NCBI GenBank assembly: GCA_031286695.1 | Contig: JAITTY010000008.1 | Coordinates: 28,012-92,011 of the forward strand | From: Sphingobacterium sp. | GTDB lineage: Bacteria; Bacteroidota; Bacteroidia; Sphingobacteriales; Sphingobacteriaceae | DNA length: 64,000 bases | Reading direction: 5' to 3' | Shown: positions 16,146 to 25,694 of the stretch, in pieces | How positions within the stretch are numbered: the stretch's first letter is position 1 | How the letters are laid out: each line of letters opens with the position of its first letter | The notes under the pieces: model-generated | Told to the model about the DNA's origin: nothing | Databases searched by the model: none | The model's input: the letters and a program-made list of their open reading frames with translations, nothing else | Made by a program: the position numbers and the translations under genes

Positions 16146-17771
16146 ATGAATTTAAAGAAATCATTATATCTAATCGCTTTGGGCTCATTGCCGCTTATCT
16201 CTTTCGCGCAATCCGATACCATTCCAGCAAACTGGTTTAACTTGGATTATAAAACGGATGGGGTAATGGGCATCAGTACGGAAAAAACATATAAGACTTT
16301 ATTGAAAGGCAGAAAATCCACCCCTGTCATTGTGGGGGTATTGGATGGTGGCGTTGATGTTTATCACGAGGATCTCAAAGACGTCGTCTGGATCAACACA
16401 AAAGATAGTCTTGCAAATGGTATAGATAATGATGGTAATGGCTATATCAATGATAAATACGGCTGGAACTTTATTGGAAACGCTGATGGCAAGGATGTGC
16501 AGTTCGATAACCTAGAATTGACACGGCAGCTTCGGATATTGGACAAAAAGTTTGCAAATATTACCGCCGCTACTGAGCTCAATGAAAAAGCTCGAAAAGC
16601 TTTCGCTAGCTATCAAAAGATGGTCGTTGAATATAAAAACAAACTGGAAGAAGCTAAGATGGGGCAATTTTCCTATGATGCGCTCAAACGCAATATAGAT
16701 GCTGTCGTTCGTGAAATCGGCAAGAAACCAGAAGACATCACGCCAGAAGATATAGACAATTTCAAAGCAACGACAAACACACAACGCATTGCACTTGGCT
16801 ATGCAAAGGATGAGATCCAAAACGGTGGCTTTATTAAATTTTTCAATGATATTACCGAAGGTGCAAAATATTTCAACAACCAAGTCGACTATCATTTAAA
16901 TAAAGACTACGACTCGCGTCCTATTGTTGGAGACAACTACGAGGATGCTTCAGAGCGACACTATGGCAATGCTGACGTAAAGGGGCCCGATGCTTTGCAT
17001 GGCAGCCATGTAGCAGGAATCATAGGTGCAAAACGCAATAATAATATAGGTATCAATGGTGTAGCAGACAATGTTAAGATACTTACCGTTAGACTCGTCC
17101 CCGATGGTGATGAGCGCGATAAAGATGTGGCAAATGCAATTCGTTATGCCGCAGACAACGGCGCCAAAGTACTTAATATGAGTTTTGGAAAAGGTTATGC
17201 CTATAACAAACAAGCGGTAGACGATGCGATCAAATACGCGGAATCAAAAGATGTATTGATGATCCATGCCGCAGGAAATGATAGTGAAGATAACGATATA
17301 GAGCCTAATTTTCCGATGAAATATTATACGGACGCAAAGGGTGATACGACTGGGGTTGCTCAGGCCTGGATCACCGTAGGCGCAACGGGCCTTCATCTGG
17401 ACAATGAGCTGCTGGCCGATTTTTCCAATTATGGCAAAAAAACGGTTGATGTTTTCGCTCCTGGCGTCCATATCAACTCCACTGTACCGGACTCCAAGTA
17501 TAAAGAAGAACAAGGCACGAGTATGGCCGCACCTGTTGTTGCCGGTCTAGCTGCAATGATCCGCTCCTATTATCCAAATTTGAGTGCAGTTGAAACCAAA
17601 CAGATTATTATGGAATCGGTGGAAAGGCCGGATCAGCTTGTGCAGGTGAAAGTAGGTGAAGACAGCACAAAAACCGTACGGTTAGCAGACATTTCTGTCA
17701 CCGGGGGGATTGTTAATGCCTATAATGCCATCATAAAAGCAGAAGAATATACCAACAAAAAGAAAAAATAA
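16146..17771 (+). CDS. secreted S8 (subtilisin-like) serine peptidase
   Basis: This encodes about 541 residues from ATG at 16146; an in-frame ATG at 16128 only adds six residues before the signal peptide. The signal peptide covers residues 1-22 (ending LISFAQ). The catalytic Asp67 is in VGVLDGGVDVYHEDL, His285 in ALHGSHVAGIIGA and Ser459 in GTSMAAPVVAG; the oxyanion Asn lies in IHAAGNDSEDND. About 215 residues separate Asp and His, against about 30 in subtilisin, so a large helical, charged insertion sits in the catalytic domain. No C-terminal sorting domain is seen. The product is probably periplasmic or secreted. Confidence 0.92.
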   Translation: MNLKKSLYLIALGSLPLISFAQSDTIPANWFNLDYKTDGVMGISTEKTYKTLLKGRKSTPVIVGVLDGGVDVYHEDLKDVVWINTKDSLANGIDNDGNGYINDKYGWNFIGNADGKDVQFDNLELTRQLRILDKKFANITAATELNEKARKAFASYQKMVVEYKNKLEEAKMGQFSYDALKRNIDAVVREIGKKPEDITPEDIDNFKATTNTQRIALGYAKDEIQNGGFIKFFNDITEGAKYFNNQVDYHLNKDYDSRPIVGDNYEDASERHYGNADVKGPDALHGSHVAGIIGAKRNNNIGINGVADNVKILTVRLVPDGDERDKDVANAIRYAADNGAKVLNMSFGKGYAYNKQAVDDAIKYAESKDVLMIHAAGNDSEDNDIEPNFPMKYYTDAKGDTTGVAQAWITVGATGLHLDNELLADFSNYGKKTVDVFAPGVHINSTVPDSKYKEEQGTSMAAPVVAGLAAMIRSYYPNLSAVETKQIIMESVERPDQLVQVKVGEDSTKTVRLADISVTGGIVNAYNAIIKAEEYTNKKKK

Positions 17772-17844
17772 ATATTTCTCGTTTTTTATACCAAAACTAT
17801 CTTTTGTCCGTTTAATTAATTAACTTACAGAGACAAAACACAGG

Positions 17845-18042
17845 ATGCTTATGGTAGAAAACTTTACCCAATCAGAAAATGAAGTTCAAAATTTGCTAAC
17901 CCAAAACGAGAAGGTAATGACAGACGAGGACATAGAAAATGAATTGAAACTTCAATTACCAAAAATGTTGCTTAATCCAAGCAAAAGAAGTATTGAGAAT
18001 ATCTTGGCATATTCCAAACAAATGGAAAAAAGAAAGGCCTAG
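17845..18042 (+). CDS. small hypothetical protein
   Basis: This encodes 65 residues from ATG at 17845, or 63 from ATG at 17851. It is acidic at the start and basic at the end (LLNPSKRSIENILAYSKQMEKRKA), with no membrane segment or signal peptide. Its stop codon lies inside the first arm of a terminator hairpin, which supports it as a real gene end. It sits between the S8 peptidase and nth genes. No family was recognised. Confidence 0.55.
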   Translation: MLMVENFTQSENEVQNLLTQNEKVMTDEDIENELKLQLPKMLLNPSKRSIENILAYSKQMEKRKA

Positions 18043-18067
18043 TCTAGCGATTAGGCCTTATTTTTTT
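18034..18067 (+). terminator. intrinsic terminator overlapping the small gene's stop
   Basis: AAGGCCTA (18034-18041) pairs with TAGGCCTT (18052-18059), followed by A and seven T. The first arm overlaps the last codons of the 65-residue gene. Confidence 0.82.
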
Positions 18068-18246
18068 AACCCAATTTACCCCCTACTTAGCAGGAACCTA
18101 AAATGGTTACCATATGCCACACGCTTTGCGAACTAAAATCCCGTTATTCACGATGTACTGGCTATTGACATCCTTCATCGCTCCATTTAAATTGTCGCGC
18201 TTACGGAAAGCAACTCCTTTCACTGCACTTTAAAATTTCTTTTTTG

Positions 18247-18939
18247 ATGGAAATTTTGGCTAGTTTTGAACTAATGTTAAAACAAGAACGATATAAGGCT
18301 TTTGTAGACTACTTCTCCAAAAATAGTCCTGACGCACAGACAGAACTCAACTATAGTAATCCGTTTGAATTACTGGTCGCTGTTATTTTATCCGCCCAAT
18401 GCACCGATAAAAGGATCAACCAGGTCACGCCCAAATTGTTTGCACGCTACCCGGATGCACATAGTTTAGCCGCTTCCAGCGTGGACGAGGTCTTTAGCTA
18501 TATACGATCCGTAAGCTATCCGAACAATAAAGCCAAACACCTCGTTGGAATGGCCCAGATGCTGATAGAAAAATTCGATAACATTGTACCGGAAAAAATT
18601 GAGGAACTTGTGAAACTCCCTGGGGTAGGTCGAAAAACTGCTAACGTGATCTCTTCTGTAGTTTATCATAATCCTGCAATGGCTGTAGATACACATGTTT
18701 TTCGTGTTGCAAACCGTCTTGGACTAACCTATCGGGCAACGACACCATTGGCTGTGGAAAAACAGCTGGTAAAAAATCTGCCCAAAGATACCATTGCCAT
18801 TGCCCATCACTGGCTTATCTTACATGGGCGTTATATATGCCTGGCCCGAAAACCGCTTTGTGAGAAATGCCCTATCACCTATATGTGCAAATACTTTGAG
18901 AAAAATCACCATATAAAAAGTGTTTCAGAGATCCTGTAA
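18247..18939 (+). CDS. nth: endonuclease III
   Basis: This encodes about 230 residues from ATG at 18247; a second in-frame ATG at 18274 also fits the family. It is a DNA glycosylase/AP lyase for oxidised pyrimidines in base excision repair. The helix-hairpin-helix is LPGVGRKTANV with the catalytic Lys, and the catalytic Asp is in AVDTHVFRVANR. The [4Fe-4S] cluster ligands fit C-X6-C-X2-C-X5-C (CLARKPLCEKCPITYMC). It lies immediately upstream of recA but has its own context; the recA promoter sits between them. Confidence 0.95.
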   Translation: MEILASFELMLKQERYKAFVDYFSKNSPDAQTELNYSNPFELLVAVILSAQCTDKRINQVTPKLFARYPDAHSLAASSVDEVFSYIRSVSYPNNKAKHLVGMAQMLIEKFDNIVPEKIEELVKLPGVGRKTANVISSVVYHNPAMAVDTHVFRVANRLGLTYRATTPLAVEKQLVKNLPKDTIAIAHHWLILHGRYICLARKPLCEKCPITYMCKYFEKNHHIKSVSEIL

Positions 18940-18971
18940 ATAAAAAAAAACTAATTTTTTTAGTGAAAATA

Positions 18972-19002
18972 TTTGGTTTATGATTTTTAATTTTTAATTT
19001 TG
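18972..19002 (+). promoter_or_regulatory. recA promoter, full Bacteroidota consensus
   Basis: TTTG (18972-18975) and TAATTTTG (18995-19002) match the -33 and -7 elements with a 19-base spacer, the best complete promoter seen in this window. The recA ATG is 19 bases downstream at 19022. I see no LexA-like box overlapping it. Confidence 0.8.
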
Positions 19003-19021
19003 AGAAATATATACTAAAAAT

Positions 19022-20047
19022 ATGAGCAACACAGATAAACTAAAAGCTTTACAGCTGACGTTAGATAAATTGGAAAAGAACTTTGGAAAAGGTTCAATTA
19101 TGAAGTTAGGAGATACTGCTGTTGAGCCAATCGAGGCGATTTCTACAGGATCTTTAGGTTTGGATATTGCTTTAGGAATTGGCGGTGTGCCAAAAGGCCG
19201 TATCATTGAAATTTATGGACCTGAATCTTCAGGTAAAACTACTTTAGCAACACACATTGTTGCCGAAGCACAGAAAAAAGGTGGTATTGCAGCGATCATT
19301 GATGCTGAGCATGCTTTTGATAAATATTACGCTCAAAAGTTAGGTGTGGATGTAGAAAACTTATTGATTTCTCAACCAGATAATGGCGAGCAGGGCCTAG
19401 AAATTGCAGATAATTTAATCCGTTCAGGTGCAATCGACGTCATCGTTATTGACTCTGTTGCAGCTTTAGTCCCAAAAGGTGAAATCGAAGGCGAAATGGG
19501 TGATTCTAAAATGGGTCTTCAGGCTCGTTTGATGTCTCAGGCATTGCGTAAGTTAACAGGTACAATTGCAAAAACAAACTGCTGTTGTATTTTCATCAAC
19601 CAATTGCGTGAAAAAATTGGTGTGATGTTCGGTAACCCAGAAACAACAACAGGTGGTAATGCATTAAAATTCTATGCTTCCGTACGTTTAGATATCCGCC
19701 GTACATCACAAATCAAAGACTCTGACGAAGTATCGGGTAACCGCGTCAAAGTGAAAATTGTAAAAAATAAAGTAGCACCTCCATTCCGTATCGCGGAATT
19801 TGATATTATCTTCGGTGAAGGTATTTCTAAAGTAGGCGAAATCATCGATTTAGGTGTTGAATATGGTATCATCAAAAAAGCAGGTTCATGGTTTAGCTAT
19901 GGCGAAACGAAATTAGGACAAGGTAGAGATGCCGTTAAAGCCTTATTATTCGACAATCCAGATTTAATGGATGAACTTGAGGCTAAAATCCGCGCAGAAG
20001 TAACAGGAGAAGATCCAATGCTTCAAATCGAGGAGAACGAAGACTAG
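19022..20047 (+). CDS. recA: recombinase A
   Basis: This encodes 341 residues. Walker A is GPESSGKTT (about residues 66-74), Walker B is [19 protein letters not shown], loop L2 contains [20 protein letters not shown], and the C-terminus is acidic as usual. RecA forms the DNA-strand-exchange filament and triggers SOS self-cleavage of LexA-type repressors. It is monocistronic, with a consensus promoter and a strong terminator. Codon use is that of a highly expressed gene. Confidence 0.98.
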   Translation: MSNTDKLKALQLTLDKLEKNFGKGSIMKLGDTAVEPIEAISTGSLGLDIALGIGGVPKGRIIEIYGPESSGKTTLATHIVAEAQKKGGIAAIIDAEHAFDKYYAQKLGVDVENLLISQPDNGEQGLEIADNLIRSGAIDVIVIDSVAALVPKGEIEGEMGDSKMGLQARLMSQALRKLTGTIAKTNCCCIFINQLREKIGVMFGNPETTTGGNALKFYASVRLDIRRTSQIKDSDEVSGNRVKVKIVKNKVAPPFRIAEFDIIFGEGISKVGEIIDLGVEYGIIKKAGSWFSYGETKLGQGRDAVKALLFDNPDLMDELEAKIRAEVTGEDPMLQIEENED

Positions 20048-20073
20048 TTGCTGTAAAAATTAGTATAATGTAG

Positions 20074-20108
20074 GTAGCCATCTTGTATAAGATGGCTACT
20101 TTTTTTTG
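20074..20108 (+). terminator. recA terminator
   Basis: GTAGCCATCTT (20074-20084) and AAGATGGCTAC (20089-20099) form a perfect 11-bp stem with a GTAT loop, followed by eight T. It lies 26 bases after the recA stop. Confidence 0.95.
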
Positions 20109-20250
20109 CGACAAAGTTCAAACCATGCTAAGCTTAAATGATTATTTTGTTACATGTCCAAAGTTTTCAATTTGTACTAATAGATTTTGTTATTTTTAGC
20201 ACGGCGAACTAAAACCGCCTGACATCCAAATGCTAAACTTAATATAAACA

Positions 20251-21018
20251 ATGAATCGTAAACTCATTCCATTCCTTTTGATACTGCTAGGATCAGTATT
20301 TCATCTCCATGCACAAACGATACGAGTACTCTCCTTTAATATTCATCATGGGAATCCACCTGCTGAAAAAGAATCTATTATCAATCTTGACACTATTGCC
20401 ACCATTATTAAAAATTCAAAGGCGGACCTCGTTGGGCTTCAAGAAATTGATGTCAATCTTGGTCGTTCATATTTTGAAAACCAAGCTAAAAAACTTGCTC
20501 AACTAACAGGTATGTACTATATATTTTCCAAAGGAATAGACCTTGAGAAAGGGGAATATGGCACAGCAATTTTATCTAAGCAGCCAATTGAACGCGTAGA
20601 AAAACATTTTCTGCCGTCCCCAGTGGAGAGTGAAAGACGTAGTTTAGCTGTAATCGAAGTGACTATTCATAAAAAGAAACTTCTATTTGCCAATACACAC
20701 CTTGATCTCAGAGACAAAAACAAAATTGAACAAGCAAAATTTATCACCCATCGTTTCAAGAATGAAAAATTGCCCGTCATCCTTGTTGGCGATTTAAACT
20801 CTGAGCCCAAAGATCCCGCCATTACAGAACTCGGCAAAGTATTCATAAAAAGCAATATCGCCAATGGATTTACTTTTCCCCAAGACAAACCCAATACCGA
20901 AATCGATTATATTATGATCAATAAAACGGCTAATGCAAAATTCGCTAACCATCGGATTCTGGACGAAAAATACGCTAGTGATCATAGACCCTTATATGTA
21001 GAAGTCAATATCAAATAA
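20251..21018 (+). CDS. secreted endonuclease/exonuclease/phosphatase (EEP) family protein
   Basis: This encodes 255 residues with a signal peptide (residues 1-21, ending HLHAQ). EEP motifs occur in order: VLSFNIHHGNP, LVGLQEIDVN (metal-binding Glu), NTHLDLRD, ILVGDLNSEPKD and YASDHRPLYVEV (catalytic Asp-His). Exported members in Bacteroidota are predicted to hydrolyse phosphodiesters or phosphate esters; the substrate cannot be read. A metallophosphoesterase gene starts 18 bases downstream, so both likely work in periplasmic phosphate ester turnover in one operon. Confidence 0.9.
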   Translation: MNRKLIPFLLILLGSVFHLHAQTIRVLSFNIHHGNPPAEKESIINLDTIATIIKNSKADLVGLQEIDVNLGRSYFENQAKKLAQLTGMYYIFSKGIDLEKGEYGTAILSKQPIERVEKHFLPSPVESERRSLAVIEVTIHKKKLLFANTHLDLRDKNKIEQAKFITHRFKNEKLPVILVGDLNSEPKDPAITELGKVFIKSNIANGFTFPQDKPNTEIDYIMINKTANAKFANHRILDEKYASDHRPLYVEVNIK

Positions 21019-21036
21019 TTTATTGAACCAATTATT

Positions 21037-22218
21037 ATGAATTTTAATAGAAGAAGATTTTTGGAAACCCTGGCACTGGCTGGGATCACACTGCCCAATA
21101 TAAGCACCGCAAAAGAGAAAACTGCAGACAATACGGAGGACGAGTTCAGTTTTGTCGTACCGGCCTATTTGCAAAATCAAACGGAAACAGGCGTCAGTAT
21201 TTTTACAATTTTGAGCAAAGAGGCTTTTGCTTGGCTCGAAATTCTCGATAACACGGGAAATGTCCAGAAAGAAATCTACCAATCCGAAGATGGGATGATC
21301 AATGCAAATACCGACTTTTTTCACTTTGTTATTGAGGACGCTCCCCGATCCTTTCGTTACCGCATCAAGGCGAAAGAAATTCAAAAGTTCGATCCTTATA
21401 AAATTGTGTACGGTCAGGAAATAGAAACTCCCATTTTCGAGGCTAAATTAGCCAAAAACAATCAGGAGCAGATTCGTTGTCTCGTATACAACGATGTCCA
21501 TGAAGAAAAAAGCAGCTACCGCGACCTTATCCCAAATCAGGATATTTCGCCTTACGATTTCTTTGTGATGAATGGAGACTCCTTTCATTATGTTACCAAT
21601 CAGCAAGATATTACAGAGAAGCTACTAAAGCCAATTGAGTTTTTTGCGACTAGTAAACCATTCATTATGAACCGAGGGAATCACGAAACAAGGGGATCTT
21701 TCGCTCGCAATTTCAAACGATATTTTGGTTATCCGGACAATAAATATTATCAAGCTTTTAAAAGAGGGCCTATTTTTTGGATCATGCTAGATAGTGGCGA
21801 AGACAAGCCTGACAGCCATGAGGTATATGCCGGAACAGTCGATTACGATAACTATCGAAAAGAACAGGCCAAATGGCTGGAGAAAGTCCTGCAGTCTAAA
21901 GAAAGAAAGGCAGCCCAACATACTGTTGTGATTAGCCATATACCAATTTTCCATTCGGATGACTGGCACGGCACCTTGGATAACAGAGCGTGTTTTCATC
22001 CCTTATTTCAAAAATATAAAATTGATGTCATGATTTCTGGTCACACACACCAATACGGATACTACCCCGCAGATAAAGACCACAATTACCCTGTATTTAT
22101 AGGTGGCGGTCCAAAAGCCGGCAAAAGAACGATCATTGATGTAACTGGTACCAATAAATCATTGGCCATACGGATGACCAGAGACGATGGAACAGAATTG
22201 GGGCTATTTAAAAAATAG
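21037..22218 (+). CDS. exported calcineurin-like metallophosphoesterase
   Basis: This encodes 393 residues. The N-terminus, MNFNRRRFLETLALAGITLP, has the RRRFL pattern of a Tat signal, which fits a protein folded with metal before export. The five metallophosphoesterase blocks are present: YNDVHEE (D-x-H), MNGDSFHY (GD), MNRGNHETRG (GNHE), VVISHIPIFHSDDW (H) and MISGHTHQYGYY (GHxH). The first 130 residues form a separate beta domain. It lies in an operon with the EEP gene and ends at a terminator. Its substrate is unknown; purple-phosphatase-like or nucleotide hydrolysis are possible. Confidence 0.9.
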   Translation: MNFNRRRFLETLALAGITLPNISTAKEKTADNTEDEFSFVVPAYLQNQTETGVSIFTILSKEAFAWLEILDNTGNVQKEIYQSEDGMINANTDFFHFVIEDAPRSFRYRIKAKEIQKFDPYKIVYGQEIETPIFEAKLAKNNQEQIRCLVYNDVHEEKSSYRDLIPNQDISPYDFFVMNGDSFHYVTNQQDITEKLLKPIEFFATSKPFIMNRGNHETRGSFARNFKRYFGYPDNKYYQAFKRGPIFWIMLDSGEDKPDSHEVYAGTVDYDNYRKEQAKWLEKVLQSKERKAAQHTVVISHIPIFHSDDWHGTLDNRACFHPLFQKYKIDVMISGHTHQYGYYPADKDHNYPVFIGGGPKAGKRTIIDVTGTNKSLAIRMTRDDGTELGLFKK

Positions 22219-22245
22219 AAAAGGGCGCTTTACAAGCGCCCTTTC
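22219..22245. terminator. bidirectional terminator
   Basis: AAAGGGCGCTT (22220-22230) and AAGCGCCCTTT (22234-22244) form a perfect 11-bp stem with a 3-base loop between the convergent metallophosphoesterase and pruA genes. Confidence 0.85.
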
Positions 22246-22277
22246 ATATATTTCACAAGGTAGCTACATACGCTCCC

Positions 22278-23915
22278 TTATTCTCCTTTTTCCAAGAAAG
22301 GATATCTATAATCTGTATCTGGATTAAATGTCTCTTTGATTGTACGTGGAGACACCCAACGAAGCAAGTTGATCATTGAGCCTGCTTTGTCATTGGTACC
22401 CGAACCTCTAGCACCACCAAATGGCTGCTGACCTACAACAGCACCGGTACACTTATCGTTCACATAGAAGTTACCCGCAGCATGTCTCAGTTTATCTGTC
22501 GCTAAATTAATAGCATAACGGTCTTGTGCAATAATTGAACCTGTCAGCGCATAAATCGAAGTCCTGTCAACGATATCTAATGTTTCTTCAAACTTAGCAT
22601 CCTCGTAAACATATATGGTCAATACTGGTCCGAACAACTCTTCAACCATTGTTTCGTAATCAGGTTTTGACGCTTCAATGATTGTTGGATGAATGAAATA
22701 GCCCTTAGATTTATCGTAAGTACCACCGACTACAATTTCCGCATCACTAGATTCTTTGGCTCTATCGATGTATTTTGCCAACTTATCAAATGATTTCTCA
22801 TCAATAACAGCATTGATAAAGTTTGTAAAATCTTCTGTTCCACCGATCGTAAATGACTTCACATCGTTGGTCATAGATTCTTTCAATGCTGGCCACAATG
22901 ATTTAGGAATATAAGCGCGCGATGCTGCAGAACATTTTTGACCTTGGTATTCAAAGGCACCACGTACCAATGCAGTATTAGCCGCTTTCAAATCTGCGGA
23001 AGGATGAACAACGATGAAATCCTTACCACCGGTTTCACCAACGATACGTGGGTAGGTTTTATAACGGTGAATATTGTTACCGATCGTTTTCCAGATGTCC
23101 TGGAATACGCCAGTTGAACCTGTGAAGTGGATACCCGCAAAATCAGGATGTTGGAAAATCACATCACCTGCATCAGGACCAGAAACATAGACCAAGTTGA
23201 TTACACCATCCGGAAGTCCAGCTTCACGGAAGATTTTCATCAATACATTCGCTGAATAGATTTGTGTGTTGGATGGTTTCCATACCACGACATTACCCAT
23301 CATGGCAACACATGAAGGTAAATTACCTGCAATAGCTGTAAAATTGAATGGAGTCAATGCGAATACGAAACCCTCCAGAGGGCGTTGCTCCACACGGTTC
23401 CAAACACCTTTTCCAGAAATAGGAGGTTGTTGCTTATAGATTTCAGTCATGTACTGCACATTAAAGCGCAAAAAGTCTGTAATCTCACATGCTGAGTCAA
23501 TTTCTGCCTGATATGGGTTTTTAGATTGACCCAACATAGTCGCAGCATTCAGCTCATAACGGTATTTTCCTGAAATCAATTCAGCAGCTTTTAAGAATAT
23601 CGCCGCACGATCTTCCCATGTAAGATTTTCCCAATCTTTTTTTGCAGCTAAAGCGGCATTGATTGCATCTGTTACGTGAGATTTATCACCTTGGTTGTAT
23701 TGACCTAAAATATGTTGATGGTCATGTGGAGGAGCTATTGTTACTTTGTGAGAAGTAGTGATTTCTTTACCGCCAATATACATTGGGATATCGATCTGTT
23801 TTGAACGTGCCTCATCAATTGCTGCTTTTAACAATTTGCGTTCTTTCGTTCCGACAGCGTAAGTGTACACCGGTTCATTGGTAGGAACAGGAACTGTAAA
23901 AAATCCTTTAGACAT
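22278..23915 (-). CDS. pruA: L-glutamate gamma-semialdehyde (P5C) dehydrogenase
   Basis: This encodes 545 residues. It oxidises glutamate semialdehyde (from proline via P5C) to glutamate with NAD+. The aldehyde dehydrogenase fold shows the catalytic Glu in VGETGGKDFIV and the catalytic Cys in FEYQGQKCSAASRAY. The Bacteroidota/animal-type (ALDH4-like) N-terminus is seen (VPVPTNEPVYTYAVGTKER). It is monofunctional, without a fused proline dehydrogenase. It is monocistronic. It links proline catabolism with the proC and arginine genes found elsewhere in the window only through metabolism, not through an operon. Confidence 0.94.
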   Translation of the reverse strand: MSKGFFTVPVPTNEPVYTYAVGTKERKLLKAAIDEARSKQIDIPMYIGGKEITTSHKVTIAPPHDHQHILGQYNQGDKSHVTDAINAALAAKKDWENLTWEDRAAIFLKAAELISGKYRYELNAATMLGQSKNPYQAEIDSACEITDFLRFNVQYMTEIYKQQPPISGKGVWNRVEQRPLEGFVFALTPFNFTAIAGNLPSCVAMMGNVVVWKPSNTQIYSANVLMKIFREAGLPDGVINLVYVSGPDAGDVIFQHPDFAGIHFTGSTGVFQDIWKTIGNNIHRYKTYPRIVGETGGKDFIVVHPSADLKAANTALVRGAFEYQGQKCSAASRAYIPKSLWPALKESMTNDVKSFTIGGTEDFTNFINAVIDEKSFDKLAKYIDRAKESSDAEIVVGGTYDKSKGYFIHPTIIEASKPDYETMVEELFGPVLTIYVYEDAKFEETLDIVDRTSIYALTGSIIAQDRYAINLATDKLRHAAGNFYVNDKCTGAVVGQQPFGGARGSGTNDKAGSMINLLRWVSPRTIKETFNPDTDYRYPFLEKGE

Positions 23916-24083
23916 ATTACAATTATTTATTATTCATTCAAAAATGCTATTTATGAATCATGAAGCTATCAAGTTTATTCATCCCATTATCAGGCATGAG
24001 AAACCATGGTTTCAACTTATTAGCAGGATACTAAATAGCGCTAATAGAAGTAAAATTACCTCAAATTTTATGAATACCCAAAG

Positions 24084-24737
24084 TTACTGTCCCTCTTTGA
24101 GCACCTTGGAAAAGATACGTTTAAATTTTTCCAATTTCGGTTTAATCACCAATTGGCAGTATGGTTCTTTTCCATTTAACCGATAATAATCTTGATGATA
24201 GTCTTCTGCTGGATAAAATACCGTTGCCGGAACTACTTCGGTTACAATAGGTTTATTGTAAACCTTCTCTTTTTCCAAAGCTGAAAGATAATACCGCGTC
24301 TTGTCAAGCTGTTCTTTATTGTGCACAAAAATAGCTGAACGATATTGCGTGCCAACGTCATTGCCTTGTCGATTGAGTTCGGTAGGATCATGTGCTACGA
24401 AAAACGCTTCCAATAGCTGATCGTAACTGATCACATTGGGATCAAAAATAATATTAGTCGCTTCGGCATGTCCTGTACTTCCGGTACACACTTGGGCATA
24501 GGTTGGTTTTTTGACCCATCCTCCAGTATAACCAGAGACAACATTTACAACACCTTTCAATTCTTTAAACTGTGCTTCGGTACACCAAAAACAGCCTGCG
24601 GCAAATGTTGCCGTATCCAGCTTCGCCGTATTTTTTGTAGGCAATTTTGAGAAGTCTGTTTTCTCTGCTTGCTGTTCCTGCCCCTGACAGGAAGTAAAGA
24701 CAAAAAGAGCCACCAAAATTATATAAAGATTTTTCAT
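24084..24737 (-). CDS. msrA: exported peptide methionine-S-sulfoxide reductase
   Basis: This encodes about 217 residues from ATG at 24737. Residues 1-17 form a lipoprotein signal with Cys at 17 (LFVFTSCQGQ), so the enzyme is probably anchored in the periplasm. The catalytic motif AAGCFWCTEAQFKEL follows near residue 50, and GTQYRSAIFVHNKEQ is the substrate-side segment. A Cys near the C-terminus (PYCQLVI) may be the recycling cysteine. It repairs methionine-S-sulfoxide in exported proteins. The superoxide dismutase gene next to it on the same strand suggests a shared oxidative theme, but a terminator separates them. Confidence 0.93.
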   Translation of the reverse strand: MKNLYIILVALFVFTSCQGQEQQAEKTDFSKLPTKNTAKLDTATFAAGCFWCTEAQFKELKGVVNVVSGYTGGWVKKPTYAQVCTGSTGHAEATNIIFDPNVISYDQLLEAFFVAHDPTELNRQGNDVGTQYRSAIFVHNKEQLDKTRYYLSALEKEKVYNKPIVTEVVPATVFYPAEDYHQDYYRLNGKEPYCQLVIKPKLEKFKRIFSKVLKEGQ

Positions 24738-24847
24738 GTATTTAATTGTCAATTTGCTTGTCCGGGCTACAAACCATTCTTGCTTTCAACTAGACGCCCT
24801 GCTAATGCAAACAATACAAAAAATGGACTCAGTGCACGGAAACAAAA

Positions 24848-24911
24848 CCTTCATGATTTTGCAGATACCAACAGCTAGCAAATCGAACTGAATGTTCTTT
24901 CTAGCCAATAA
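24848..24911 (+). repeat. dispersed intergenic repeat, copy 1
   Basis: This 64-base segment aligns without gaps to 31140-31203, with about 45 identical positions counted by hand, including CAACAGCT and TTCTTTCTAGCC. It lies downstream of the superoxide dismutase terminator, away from any gene. No transposase is nearby. Confidence 0.5.
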
Positions 24912-24928
24912 CATCAGACACTTTCAAA

Positions 24929-24962
24929 AAAAAAGCGACAATAAATTAAATTGTCGCTTTTC
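24929..24962 (-). terminator. superoxide dismutase terminator
   Basis: AAAAGCGACAAT (24931-24942) pairs with ATTGTCGCTTTT (24950-24961). On the minus strand a run of eight T follows the stem. It lies 23 bases after the stop of the dismutase gene. Confidence 0.88.
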
Positions 24963-24984
24963 TGATTTACTATCAAATGATCAA

Positions 24985-25593
24985 TTATTTTGCAGCAGCA
25001 TAGTTTTGTGCTACGGCATCCCAATTGATAACATTAAAGATTTCTTCTAAATATGCTGGACGCTTATTTTGGAACTTCAAATAATATGCATGCTCCCACA
25101 CGTCGATCCCTAAGATAGGAGTCCCTTTTACCTCAGCAACATCCATCAAGGGATTGTCTTGGTTTGGTGTAGAAGTTACGGCTAATTTACCGTCAGCACC
25201 AACGATTAACCAAGCCCATCCTGATCCAAAGCGAGTTGCACCTGCTGCTTGAAGTTGTTTTTTCAACTCATCAAATGAACCAAAAGTAGCATTAATTGCA
25301 TCCGCTAATTCACCTGTTGGTGCGCCACCAGCATTTGGACCCAAAACTTTCCAAAACAAAGAGTGGTTATAGTGACCACCACCATTGTTACGTACTGCTG
25401 CTGAATATTTACTTACGTTTTTGATGATATCCAATAAAGATAGATTCTCTGCGTCTGTTCCTGCGATTGCTTTATTTAAATTATCCACATATGCCTGATG
25501 GTGTCTGTCATGGTGGATTTCCATTGTAGTTTTGTCAATATGTGGTTCCAATGCGTCGGCTGCGTATGGTAACGCTTCTAATTCAAATGCCAT
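24985..25593 (-). CDS. Fe/Mn superoxide dismutase
   Basis: This encodes 202 residues, the standard length. The metal ligands are the His in [17 protein letters not shown], the His in [11 protein letters not shown], and Asp/His in [17 protein letters not shown]. The signature DVWEHAYY is intact. Iron versus manganese use cannot be fixed by eye, so no sodA/sodB symbol is given. The protein is cytoplasmic and detoxifies superoxide. It is monocistronic, with a -7 promoter box about 42 bases upstream and a terminator downstream. Confidence 0.95.
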   Translation of the reverse strand: MAFELEALPYAADALEPHIDKTTMEIHHDRHHQAYVDNLNKAIAGTDAENLSLLDIIKNVSKYSAAVRNNGGGHYNHSLFWKVLGPNAGGAPTGELADAINATFGSFDELKKQLQAAGATRFGSGWAWLIVGADGKLAVTSTPNQDNPLMDVAEVKGTPILGIDVWEHAYYLKFQNKRPAYLEEIFNVINWDAVAQNYAAAK

Positions 25594-25634
25594 ATCTATT
25601 TTAATTTAAATGTTTATTACTTCGTTTATACATA

Positions 25635-25642
25635 CAAATATA
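25635..25642 (-). promoter_or_regulatory. -7 promoter box of the superoxide dismutase gene
   Basis: On the minus strand the sequence is TATATTTG, an exact TAnnTTTG match 41 bases before the ATG at 25593. No TTTG is found at the usual -33 distance. Confidence 0.5.
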
Positions 25643-25694
25643 ACACAATATACACGGTTATGTTTTTATGTGTTACAATAAATTCGTTATTTCT

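Noticed and set aside
18107-18229. 41-codon open stretch on the minus strand in the gap before nth, ending VNNGILVRKACGIW
   Set aside because: It reads like protein but has no plausible upstream start except an internal GTG or ATG, matches nothing I recognise, and such a length is expected by chance now and then. It could be a gene remnant; the evidence is too thin to list.
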